Positions 7,790-15,210 of a DNA stretch of 64,000 nt are shown one piece after another. The stretch spans positions 352,618 to 416,617 of the forward strand of contig NZ_LMSS01000002.1 of the NCBI RefSeq assembly GCF_001429605.1, in the 5' to 3' direction. The DNA comes from Phycicoccus sp. Soil802. Its GTDB lineage: Bacteria; Actinomycetota; Actinomycetes; Actinomycetales; Dermatophilaceae. Every line of letters begins with the position of its first letter. Within the stretch, counting starts at the first letter, position 1. The notes under the pieces are model-generated. The model searched no databases and was not told the DNA's origin. It saw only the letters and a program-made list of their open reading frames with translations. The translations under genes were made by a program, and so were the position numbers.

Positions 7790-8883
7790 TCTAGGTGTAC
7801 CCGGCCATGACCTTGGTTGCGCCGGTGCCCTGTTGACGTGAGGAGAACCCCCGAGTGGGGTGTGGCTTGTCTAAGGCCCACATTCACTCGGAGGTTCTCG
7901 TGTCCCACGGTAATGCTCGCTTGACTGTCCATGGCCGGCTGCTGATCGTGCAGCGGCACCAGGCTGGCTGGCCCAAAGCCCACATCGCGGCGGCGATGGG
8001 AGTCTCACGCAAGTGTGTTCGGACGTGGATTGACCGGTTCACGGCTGAGGGCGAAGCTGGCCTGCTCGACCGGTCCTGCCGCCCGCGTCGAAGCCCGACC
8101 CGGACCCCTGTTGAGGTCGAGGCGCGGATCATCGAGCTGCGACGGCGTGAGCGTCGTGGTCCGGCGTGGATCGGTGCCGAGCTGGGCGTACCGGCCCGGA
8201 CCGTCTCCCGCGTGATCTCCCGCCGCGGGCTGCCCAAACTGGCCGGGCTGGATCCGATCACGGGCGAGGTCATCCGGGCCAGCAAGGTCACCGCGGTCCG
8301 TTACGAACGCGAACGACCCGGCGAGCTGGTCCACATGGACGTCAAGAAACTTGGCCGCATCCCCGATGGTGGTGGGTGGAAGGCGCACGGCCGGGAGATG
8401 GGCAGCACCTCCAAGAGGAAGAACACCCGCGTCGGCTTCGACTACGTCCACTCACTGGTCGATGACCACTCCCGCCTGGCCTACTCCGAGATCCTGCCCG
8501 ACGAGAAGGGCCCTACCTGCGCCGCCTTCTTGACCCGGGCGATCGGCTACTTCGCCGATCACGGCATCACCGGGATCGAGCGGGTGATGACCGACAACGC
8601 CTGGGCCTACCGCTGGTCACTGCGCGAGACATGCGCCCGACACGGCATCAGCCAGGTCTTCATCAAACCCCACTGCCCCTGGCAAAACGGCAAGGTCGAG
8701 CGACTCAACCGCACCCTGCAAACCGAATGGGCCTACCGGCAGGTCTTCACCACCAACGCCGAGCGCTCAGCCGCCCTTGCCCCCTGGCTCGAGCACTACA
8801 ACACTCAACGACGCCACAGCGCACTCGGAGGACTCCCACCCCTCAGCCGGCTGCGACCAACCTGATGGCTCGGTACATCTAGG
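7790..8883. mobile_element. IS481-family insertion sequence with 6-bp target duplication
   Basis: The element proper spans 7796-8877 (1082 bp). Its ends are imperfect inverted repeats: left TGTACCCGGCCATGACCTTG and right (reverse complement) TGTACCGAGCCATCAGGTTG, with about 16 of 21 positions matching when one more base is included. TCTAGG flanks both sides (7790-7795 and 8878-8883), a clean target-site duplication. One full-length transposase gene lies inside. Intact repeats and duplication point to a fairly recent insertion. Confidence 0.9.
7900..8865 (+). CDS. IS481-family DDE transposase
   Basis: This 321-residue transposase has an N-terminal HTH (KAHIAAAMGVSRKCVRTWID) and an rve-type catalytic core. 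Plausible acidic triad residues are Asp in VHMDVKKLGRI, Asp in RVMTDNAWAYR and Glu in GKVERLNRTL, with the family-typical PHCPWQNGKVERLNRTL and HYNTQRRHSALGG blocks. The GTG at 7900 is chosen because GGAGG lies 6 nt upstream; the longer in-frame ATG at 7855 lacks this. The gene is full length with no frameshift, so the element may be active. Confidence 0.95.
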   Translation: MSHGNARLTVHGRLLIVQRHQAGWPKAHIAAAMGVSRKCVRTWIDRFTAEGEAGLLDRSCRPRRSPTRTPVEVEARIIELRRRERRGPAWIGAELGVPARTVSRVISRRGLPKLAGLDPITGEVIRASKVTAVRYERERPGELVHMDVKKLGRIPDGGGWKAHGREMGSTSKRKNTRVGFDYVHSLVDDHSRLAYSEILPDEKGPTCAAFLTRAIGYFADHGITGIERVMTDNAWAYRWSLRETCARHGISQVFIKPHCPWQNGKVERLNRTLQTEWAYRQVFTTNAERSAALAPWLEHYNTQRRHSALGGLPPLSRLRPT

Positions 8884-9079
8884 CGGGCCTGCGGTCAGGT
8901 CCCGGGAACCGTGGGATGCCGTCCAGGGTTTCGTCCATGCGCACCGCGACCGCCAGAGCCAGGGCCGAGGTGGTAGTGGGTGCCGGCCGATCCAGCCTTC
9001 GCAGTCGGCCCTCGGCGGTTCGCAGGGACTGTCTACACGCCAGAACACTGGGCGCGGGCGGCCTGAGACGTCGACGAGC

Positions 9080-10336
9080 TCAGGCGGGCTGCGCGTATGG
9101 GCTGCGATGGGTCTCGTACATGCGCGCCGCGACGACGAGTGCCGAGGCGGCCGTCAGAGCCGCGATCACCCATATTGCCTGGCGGACGCCGAGGGTGTCG
9201 GCGAGGACTCCGGTGAGGAGCGCGCCGATGGCGAATCCGAGGTCGCGCCAGAGTCGGTAGACGCCGACGGCGCGTGCTCTCCAGCTGGGGTGGGCGACGT
9301 CGCTGATGCTGGCCAGCAGGGTGGGGTAGACCATGGCGGTGCCGGCGCCGAGCAGCACGGACCCCAGGGCCCATGGCGTCTGCGAGTTGGCGGTTGCGAT
9401 GATCGCCAGAGCGGCGGCTTGGAGCAGCATGCCGCCGGTGATGAGGTGTTTGCGGCCCCAACGGTCGGACAGTGCGCCGGTGGCTAGTTGCCCCACGCCC
9501 CAGACGGCGGGGTAGAGGGCGACGAGGATGCCGGTCTGGCCAAGCGACAGTCCGGCGGAGGTGAAGAGAACCGGGAACAGGCCCCAGGCGAGGCCGTCGT
9601 TGAGGTTGTTGACCAGGCCGGCTTGGCTGGCCGAGGAGAGGGCGGGCTCGCGGAAGCTTGTCAGCACGAGGACTTCCCGGTCGGTCAGGTCCTCGGAGTC
9701 GGCACGGGTCGCGGCCTCGTGGTCGGAGTGGGGACGGGTCTCCCGGACCCAGAGCGTGGAAAGGCCCAGGCCGAGCGCGGCATAGGCGACGCCCAGCAGG
9801 AACGGCTCGGGCCGAAGTCCGGCGTGTGCCGCGATGTTGCCTGTGAGCAGGGCCGTCACGGCGACCGCGAGGTAGCCGGCGGACTCGTTGAGGCCCATGG
9901 CCAGGCCCCGGTGTCGGGGCCCGACCAGGTCGATCTTCATGATCACGGTGGTGGACCAGGTCAGCCCCTGGCTGATGCCGAGCAGGACGTTGGCGGCGAC
10001 GACGATCCACCACTGGGGCGCCCAGATGAGGAGCAGGGGGACGGGGAGGGCGACCAGCCAGCCGGCGACGAGTACGGGTTTGCGCCCATGGCGCTCCGAC
10101 CAGGTCCCGGCGAAGTAGTTGGTGCATGCCTTGGCCAGGCCGAACGCGAGGATGTAGGTCAGGGCCGCGGTGTAGGAGTCGAGCCCGAACTCCTGGGTGG
10201 CAAGGAGGGGCAGGACGGTGCGTTCCTGGCCGAGCGTTCCGCCGACCAGAGCGTTGACGGCAACGAGTAGGCCGAACTGGGCCGCGTTCGCTCGTACGCC
10301 GAAGACGGGAGACGCCGACGTTCCTGCTCGTTTCAC
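9080..10336 (-). CDS. MFS transporter, last gene of the persulfide operon
   Basis: A 418-residue 12-TM major facilitator. Segments such as QFGLLVAVNALVGGTLGQER, the motif-A-like SERHGRKPVLVAGWL loop after TM2 and its repeat DRWGRKHLITGGML in the C-terminal half identify the family. The GTG start at 10336 overlaps the stop of the MBL-rhodanese gene (GTGA, 10,333-10,336), so the two are translationally coupled. Export of sulfite, thiosulfate or another sulfur oxidation product is a guess from context; the sequence does not reveal the substrate. Confidence 0.88.
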   Translation of the reverse strand: MKRAGTSASPVFGVRANAAQFGLLVAVNALVGGTLGQERTVLPLLATQEFGLDSYTAALTYILAFGLAKACTNYFAGTWSERHGRKPVLVAGWLVALPVPLLLIWAPQWWIVVAANVLLGISQGLTWSTTVIMKIDLVGPRHRGLAMGLNESAGYLAVAVTALLTGNIAAHAGLRPEPFLLGVAYAALGLGLSTLWVRETRPHSDHEAATRADSEDLTDREVLVLTSFREPALSSASQAGLVNNLNDGLAWGLFPVLFTSAGLSLGQTGILVALYPAVWGVGQLATGALSDRWGRKHLITGGMLLQAAALAIIATANSQTPWALGSVLLGAGTAMVYPTLLASISDVAHPSWRARAVGVYRLWRDLGFAIGALLTGVLADTLGVRQAIWVIAALTAASALVVAARMYETHRSPYAQPA

Positions 10337-11706
10337 GGGCCAATGGCGAGGTCCTCGCCGTGGGCGGCGGCCCAGTCCTGGGAGCTGCCGGCGAACACGG
10401 CGACCTGGGTGAATCCGGCTCCGGACAGCAGCGATGCCGCTCCCATGGCGCGTTCGCCGTGTCCGCACATGACCACGGTCGGCACGTCGGCGAGGTGGCC
10501 GAGCACGGCGGGGAGGTCGCCGAGCTCGATGTTGAGGGCACCAGGGACGTGTCCGGCTCGGTACTCGGCCTCCTGACGGATGTCCAGGACCCGCACGGTG
10601 GCCGCGGCGCCTGCCGCGTCGCTCGCCTCGACCAGCGGCACCGAGGTGGTCGGCAGGCACGCAGCGGACCAGGCCGCCTGGCCGCCGGCTAGTTCGCCGA
10701 TGATGTTGTCGTAGCCGATCTTGGCGGCCTGCCAGAGCACCTCCTCGACGTCCTGGTCGGGTTCGCGGAGGACGACGAGTGGTGTGTCGTCTGGTGCCAG
10801 CCAGCCGAGCCAGCTCGCGAACGCGGGCCGTAGCGGGATCGAGAGGGCGCCCGAGGGGTGTCCGGCGGCGAAGGCGGGCACTGGGCGGACGTCGACGATC
10901 ATGGCGCCGGTGGCCTGCGCAGCGGCGACCGCCTGCGGCGTGAGCTGCTCGACCCCGAGCCGGCGGGGCAGGATCGCTGGTCCGCGCCGGTTGACCTCGC
11001 CCAGTCGCAGGAAGTAGGGCGGGAACGAGCCGAGGCTGCCGAGCAGCCGGGCGACGAACGCGTCCTCGTCCGCGGCGGACAGCAGTGGGTTCGCGGCGCG
11101 TTCGGAGCCGATGGTGCTGGTGCGGGCGGACCCGGCGGGTGCGGCGCAGAAGGAACCTGCGCCGTGGGTCGGCCACACCTCGACGGCGTCGGGCAGCTCC
11201 AGCAGTCGATGCACTGACCGGTACTGGGCCCGGGCGAGCTCGATCGTGCGGTCGGGGTCGACGAGGTCGGTCCGTGCAGCTGCCCCGACCAGCAGTGAGC
11301 CCCCCGTGAACACCCCGACGGGTTGCGAGCCGTCCAGCAACAGGTAGGACAGGTGCTCATCGGTGTGCCCGGGCGTCCCGAGGGCGCGCAGCCGCAGACC
11401 CCCGAGGTCGAACTCGTCGCCGTCCCTCAACCCGTGGTGTCCGAAGCTCCGGTTCCCGGCGGCCGACGCCAGCACCGTCGCGCCTCGCGTCGCAGCGAGC
11501 TGACGAGCGCCGGAGATGAAGTCCGCATGCAGGTGGGTGTCCGCGGCGACGGCGATGCGAAGACCCCGGGTCCCCGCGGCCGCCTCCAGGGCGCGCAGGT
11601 CACGACTCGGGTCCACGGCGAGGGCACGGCCGTCGCCGAGGTCGACCAGGTATGCCGTGTTGCCCAGCCCCTTGTCCGCGATCTGGAGCGTGAGTGGTTG
11701 CGTCAT
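10333..11706 (-). CDS. MBL-fold persulfide dioxygenase-like hydrolase fused to two rhodanese domains
   Basis: A 457-residue cytoplasmic fusion. The metallo-beta-lactamase domain (about 1-240) has DTHLHADFISG (H58, H60, D62) and LGTPGHTDEH (H114), the ETHE1-type mononuclear iron set. Rhodanese domain 1 (about 255-355) contains MIVDVRPVPAF but no Cys in its active loop (VVLREPDQ), so it is probably inactive. Rhodanese domain 2 (about 360-457) keeps the catalytic loop MCGHGERA with Cys414. Known relatives oxidise low-molecular-weight persulfides to sulfite and move sulfane sulfur to form thiosulfate. It lies between a cupin gene and an MFS gene, divergent from an ArsR-rhodanese regulator. Confidence 0.9.
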   Translation of the reverse strand: MTQPLTLQIADKGLGNTAYLVDLGDGRALAVDPSRDLRALEAAAGTRGLRIAVAADTHLHADFISGARQLAATRGATVLASAAGNRSFGHHGLRDGDEFDLGGLRLRALGTPGHTDEHLSYLLLDGSQPVGVFTGGSLLVGAAARTDLVDPDRTIELARAQYRSVHRLLELPDAVEVWPTHGAGSFCAAPAGSARTSTIGSERAANPLLSAADEDAFVARLLGSLGSFPPYFLRLGEVNRRGPAILPRRLGVEQLTPQAVAAAQATGAMIVDVRPVPAFAAGHPSGALSIPLRPAFASWLGWLAPDDTPLVVLREPDQDVEEVLWQAAKIGYDNIIGELAGGQAAWSAACLPTTSVPLVEASDAAGAAATVRVLDIRQEAEYRAGHVPGALNIELGDLPAVLGHLADVPTVVMCGHGERAMGAASLLSGAGFTQVAVFAGSSQDWAAAHGEDLAIGP

Positions 11707-11737
11707 GTGCTGTTCGGCTCCATCTGCGTGTCACGCC

Positions 11738-12091
11738 TCAGCTGGGCTTGGCATAGGCCTTGATTCCGGTGTCGAGCAGGACACAGGGCTCGTCGCCGTC
11801 GGTCCACGCGTCGTGCCCGGGGTCGAGGTCCACGACGTCGCCGGGGCCGATGGAGACCTCGTTGCCGTCGTCGAACCGGATGGTCATCTGACCGGACAGG
11901 CAGATCCCCGTGTGGTGGGTTTGGCAGGAGTCGGTGCCGGCGATGGGCTTGACGTCGTTGGACCAGCGCCAGCCCGGTTCGAACACACCGCGTCCGAGGG
12001 TGAACTCGCCGAGGGTGACCACGTCCAGGTGGCCGTGAGCCTTGAAGGGGCGCTGCTCGTGCGGGGTGTCGATGTTCTGCTTGTCGAACAT
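11738..12091 (-). CDS. Cupin-domain protein, first gene of the persulfide operon
   Basis: This 117-residue single-domain cupin has motif 1 in TDSCQTHHTGICLSGQMTIR and motif 2 around GPGDVVDLDPGHDAW. Metal-ligand positions are partly occupied by His, so it may be a metal-dependent thiol dioxygenase or a sensor. GGAGG precedes the ATG. Its stop is 31 bp from the MBL-rhodanese start, supporting co-transcription. The gene upstream is a decayed methyltransferase remnant. Function inside the module is inferred only. Confidence 0.8.
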   Translation of the reverse strand: MFDKQNIDTPHEQRPFKAHGHLDVVTLGEFTLGRGVFEPGWRWSNDVKPIAGTDSCQTHHTGICLSGQMTIRFDDGNEVSIGPGDVVDLDPGHDAWTDGDEPCVLLDTGIKAYAKPS

Positions 12092-12119
12092 GGGTTCCTC
12101 CGGTGGTGTGGGTTAAATC

Positions 12120-12396
12120 GGTGGTCAAGGTGGCGAGGATGGAGATGCTCTTGACGCCATACGTGGCGCTGGCATTGCGGGCCTGGTCGGAGATGAACGC
12201 GTACGCGTTCTCGCGGTGATGGTCGATCGTGAAGCCGGCTTCCCCGTTCGAGATCACGCAGTCCACGGTGCCATCTCCCAGCGGGAGTGCCTCGATGCGG
12301 CCTTCCCGGAACTCGACCTAAGCGAGCCCGGCCTGGTCGGCCAGCCGGCGTGCCTTGTCGAGCTGATCGTCACGGTTCGCCTTCTTCGCAATATTC
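12120..12396 (-). pseudogene. Remnant of a class I SAM-dependent methyltransferase
   Basis: Minus-strand translation gives KKANRDDQLDKARRLADQAG, an in-frame TAG, then VEFREGRIEALPLGDGTVDC and VISNGE. The second part is the acidic-loop/post-motif segment of UbiE/ArsM-type methyltransferases. The N-terminal motif I is absent, a stop interrupts the frame, and the sequence after VISNGE departs from the family. It is therefore a decayed gene in front of the cupin, perhaps now serving as leader. Confidence 0.6.
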
Positions 12397-12457
12397 AATG
12401 ATTCACTTGAATAAAACTCCTGTAGCGTGGGCGTTGTCAAGGGAAATCTTGAATAAA
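12393..12457. promoter_or_regulatory. Operator candidate for the ArsR-rhodanese regulator
   Basis: ATTCAA (12,393-12,398) and TTGAAT (12,407-12,412) form a dyad. The decamer CTTGAATAAA occurs at 12,406-12,415 and again at 12,448-12,457, 42 bp (about four helical turns) apart. The second copy lies about 20 bp before the regulator start codon. This AT-rich region is the only one of its kind locally and fits an autoregulated ArsR-family promoter. Confidence 0.6.
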
Positions 12458-12477
12458 GTGCTGAGGAGAGGTGACGG

Positions 12478-13140
12478 ATGGCAGATCACGCAGCAAAGGC
12501 CGCTCTGTATGACGCACTGGCGGAGTCGGCCAAGGCGCTGGCCAACGGGCGACGTGCGGAGCTGGTGGACGTGCTCGCTCAGGGCGAGCGATCGGTGGAA
12601 GAGCTTGCCGCCGAGATCGACCAGACCCTCGCCAACACTTCCCAGCACCTGCAGCGACTGCTGCGCTCCGGCCTGGTGCAGTCGCGCCGCGAGGGCACCC
12701 GGATCTACTACTCCCTGGCCAGCGAGGTGGTGGGTGACCTCTGGCGGACCATGCGACGAGCCGCCCAGGAGCATGTCTCCGGCCTCGAGCAGCTGGCTGC
12801 CGACTACCTCGGTGACCGCAGCAAGCTGCGGACCATCACCCGCGACGTCCTGCGGAGCCGCCTGCGCGACGGTGACGTGGTCGTGCTGGACGTACGACCC
12901 GAGGCCGAGTACGCCGCCGGCCACATCCGCGGAGCGATCTCGATCCCGATCCACGACCTGAGGTCGCGTCTTGGCGACATCCCGGACGGCGCCGAAGTGG
13001 TCGCCTACTGCCGCGGACCATTCTGCGTCTTCGCCGACGAGGCCGTCCGGATGCTCAGCAGGAAGGGCATCAGCGCCGCCCGGCTCGAAGACGGGTTCCC
13101 AGAATGGAACCAGGCTCACCTGCCGGTTGCCCGCTCCTAG
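12478..13140 (+). CDS. ArsR-family HTH regulator fused to a rhodanese domain
   Basis: A 220-residue sensor-regulator. The N-terminal winged HTH (ALANGRRAELVDVLAQGERS, then TLANTSQHLQRLLRSGLVQS) is ArsR type. The C-terminal rhodanese domain (about 120-215) contains VVVLDVRPEAEYAAGHIRGA and an active loop CRGPFC with Cys178 and Cys183. A two-Cys rhodanese loop on a DNA-binding domain suggests derepression when the cysteines take up sulfane sulfur. It has a GAGGAG ribosome site and is divergent from the cupin, MBL-rhodanese and MFS genes it probably controls. Confidence 0.92.
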   Translation: MADHAAKAALYDALAESAKALANGRRAELVDVLAQGERSVEELAAEIDQTLANTSQHLQRLLRSGLVQSRREGTRIYYSLASEVVGDLWRTMRRAAQEHVSGLEQLAADYLGDRSKLRTITRDVLRSRLRDGDVVVLDVRPEAEYAAGHIRGAISIPIHDLRSRLGDIPDGAEVVAYCRGPFCVFADEAVRMLSRKGISAARLEDGFPEWNQAHLPVARS

Positions 13141-13289
13141 AGAACGAGGGGATCCGGAGCGATTCGAGGAGTCCCTGGGCCGCATCCTCGTTTCAGCTGC
13201 CTGCTCACCCCGCTGGTGGAGGAATATGCGGTGCGCGCTGGCAAAATTGGGTACGCGCTCGGACACGTTTGAAAGGAGCGGACCCACGT

Positions 13290-13691
13290 TTGCAACCCGC
13301 ACGATCGTCCGTGCAGCAGTACCCACTGCTGTGTGTGGCGATTCTGGCCTTCATGACAGGACCCGCACACGCGACGATCCACCCCATCGTCCAGTCCATC
13401 AATTGTGCCGCGGCGTCGGCATTTGCGAACGCGCCGATCGCCGACCCGCCCGGCCAGACACCAGACGCGCTGACGGCCGAGAGCATCACCGTGGCATTCC
13501 CGTTCCTGAGGATCTCGTTCCCCGAACCCCTGGAGTTCTCACAGTCCGACTTCCGCGCGCTGCAGGCAACCGGGTTCATCGATGAGGTCGTCCGCGACGC
13601 CAGTGGAAACGTGACCGCTCTTGTGGTCGACCTTCGCAACGTTCCCAAGGCAGCGAGCGGTCAGGGGTTCGCGCACTGCGCTAACCCCTGA
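13290..13691 (+). CDS. Secreted hypothetical protein
   Basis: From a TTG at 13,290 with AAGGAG 11 nt upstream, the product is 133 residues. It has an evident signal peptide: YPLLCVAILAFMTGPAHA ending at an AHA cleavage site, then a mature part rich in hydrophobic beta-like segments (AFPFLRISFPEPLEFSQSDF). Two Cys remain after processing. I do not recognise a family. A GTG at 13,311 would also work; longer starts run into the preceding gene. It lies 150 bp after the regulator and may have its own promoter. Confidence 0.6.
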   Translation: MQPARSSVQQYPLLCVAILAFMTGPAHATIHPIVQSINCAAASAFANAPIADPPGQTPDALTAESITVAFPFLRISFPEPLEFSQSDFRALQATGFIDEVVRDASGNVTALVVDLRNVPKAASGQGFAHCANP

Positions 13692-13723
13692 CAAGAACCC
13701 ATTTCGCAGGTAGGAAGGCCCAA

Positions 13724-13760
13724 CGCCGAGGCCCGGCACAAGTTGGGTCGTGCCTCGGCG
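13724..13760 (+). terminator. Hairpin after the secreted protein gene
   Basis: CGCCGAGGC (13,724-13,732) pairs with GCCTCGGCG (13,752-13,760) around a 19-nt loop, 33 bp past the stop codon. No T tract follows. Confidence 0.5.
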
Positions 13761-13904
13761 CGCGCGATTCGCCGGACGAGCTCGTCCGAATGACGCGGGA
13801 GATCCTTGCGACGACGGCTAGACCGAGAGGTGCATGCCGCACGTCTCTGCAAAGTGAGCGTGATCAGCGTTGGCAACGCCCGCGGACCAGTCGGCATAGG
13901 GGGC

Positions 13905-13987
13905 GACCATTAACCTCGTTCCTGCCCGGCCGGACCTTCACCGGCCCGGCTGACTTCAACACCCAGCTGAGCGGCGGCTCTTCGTAA
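13905..13987 (+). pseudogene. Transposase C-terminal fragment
   Basis: The frame reads RPLTSFLPGRTFTGPADFNT then QLSGGSS and stops. FLPGRxFxxPADFNxQL is a recurrent block near the C-terminus of actinobacterial DDE transposases of the IstA type, from memory of that family. Nothing upstream continues the frame, so this is debris from an older insertion. Confidence 0.45.
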
Positions 13988-14104
13988 CGGCGGCTGTGGT
14001 ACTAGTCCGATCGGGCGAGGCGGCCGCCGTGGGGTCGGAGGAACGTGCTGTGGTGCGGGCCTGGTGCGCCGCTCCGGCGCATCGTCCGCGTGGAGGAGCT
14101 GGCT

Positions 14105-14584
14105 ATGAGAGCTTTTGCGGTTGTGCGCGCCACCCTGGTTGCTGTCGCGACTGGGGCCCTGATGTTCACTGGTTCGGCGGCCGTGGCTGCTGCCGGCCCT
14201 GTCACGACGGTCGTCCACGAGCACCAGGGCACGGAGACCTTTGTCGACTTGGGGCCCGAGTGCGGCTCCACCGAACTCTTCGAGATCACCGTCACCTACA
14301 ACTCGGTGGAGAAGCAGACCATCTTCGCCGACGGGCGAGAGCACGACACCTTCACCCAGACCGGGACCTTCGAAGCGGTCTCGCTCGAGACCGGACGGAC
14401 TGCGACCGGACACTTCACCGTCTGGGGCGGTTTCAACGTCAACGGGAAGAGCGTTAACGGGACGTTCACGTTCAACGTCAACGGCGCCTACGACGACGGT
14501 CAACGGCTTAGTGTCCACGCCGTCGACCACTTCAGCGCCATCCCCACCGGAGCGGTCTTCGAGTGGTCGAAGTGCCACGGCTGA
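14105..14584 (+). CDS. Secreted beta-rich hypothetical protein
   Basis: A 159-residue exported protein. The N-terminus MRAFAVVRATLVAVATGALM then a short Ala-rich stretch ending AAVAAAG is a signal peptide. The mature part has alternating polar/hydrophobic strands with repeated N-x-N-G turns (FNVNGKSVNG, FNVNGAYDDG), and two widely spaced Cys could form a disulfide. GGAGGAG precedes the ATG at 14,105. No family recognised. Strand-turn pattern suggests a small beta barrel or sandwich at the cell surface. Confidence 0.7.
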   Translation: MRAFAVVRATLVAVATGALMFTGSAAVAAAGPVTTVVHEHQGTETFVDLGPECGSTELFEITVTYNSVEKQTIFADGREHDTFTQTGTFEAVSLETGRTATGHFTVWGGFNVNGKSVNGTFTFNVNGAYDDGQRLSVHAVDHFSAIPTGAVFEWSKCHG

Positions 14585-14689
14585 GGGCTGGCTGAGGGGA
14601 CAGCGCGGCGCGCGTCAGGGACCGGACTTGCACAGGGTGTCCGGTCCCCGAGTTCGCATTCTCAAGCCATCGCTGAAAGGAAAGGGAAC

Positions 14690-15064
14690 GTGCCCAAGAC
14701 ATCGAAGAGCAGCGCTTCAGAAACCGTTGAGGTGGAGGGCTATGAGGGTCACCTGGAGAGGCTCGAAGGGGGCTACACGGTGGCCTTCGAGAAGTACACC
14801 GCAGACGCCGACCTCGCAGAGTTCTTCAAGGGCTTGCCGGACGACCAGTGCCAGGCAGCGCACTGGGGGTACGTGCTGACCGGCAAGGTGACGTTCAAGA
14901 CCGCCGCTGGTGAGGAGACGTTCGAGACCGGCGATGCCTACTACGTCCCCCCGGGTCACACCCCAGTGCTGTACGCCGGCACCGAGGTCATCGAGTTCAG
15001 CCCCACCGAGCAGCTGCAGCAGACCCTCGACGTGGTCACGAAGAACATGGAAACCGCCGGCTGA
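14690..15064 (+). CDS. Cupin-domain protein
   Basis: This 124-residue cytoplasmic single cupin starts with GTG; GGAAAGGG lies just upstream. Motif 1 is spread over AHWGYVLTGKVTFKTAAGEE and motif 2 over TGDAYYVPPGHTPVL. The first ligand position is kept as His and others are uncertain. It is distinct from the cupin at 11,738. Comparable small cupins are often conserved in actinobacterial stress loci with no assigned reaction. It stands alone between a secreted protein and the convergent molybdoenzyme gene. Confidence 0.75.
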   Translation: MPKTSKSSASETVEVEGYEGHLERLEGGYTVAFEKYTADADLAEFFKGLPDDQCQAAHWGYVLTGKVTFKTAAGEETFETGDAYYVPPGHTPVLYAGTEVIEFSPTEQLQQTLDVVTKNMETAG

Positions 15065-15210
15065 GGCTCGTTGGCGGATAACGGCAGCTCCTTGCGGGGT
15101 GCTGGGCGGAGCCGGACGGTGGGCGGTCCGTCGCGCCCGGCACTTCGCGGAGTTTGGCGGTGACCTCCTTCCGCGACGCAAGCCACCGATACGCCGTCTA
15201 GCAACCGACG

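Larger units (their letters stand above)
13692..14104. other. Intergenic stretch with a terminator and a transposase scrap
   Basis: About 410 bp between two secreted-protein genes. It contains the hairpin at 13,724-13,760 and a short transposase-like reading frame ending at 13,987, both listed separately. No other gene is seen. Confidence 0.5.

Noticed and set aside
9080-11176. A 698-codon minus-strand frame that begins inside the MBL-rhodanese gene
   Set aside because: Its first 280 codons are Arg/Pro-rich shadow sequence of the MBL-rhodanese gene. Only the part from the GTG at 10,336 is an MFS protein.
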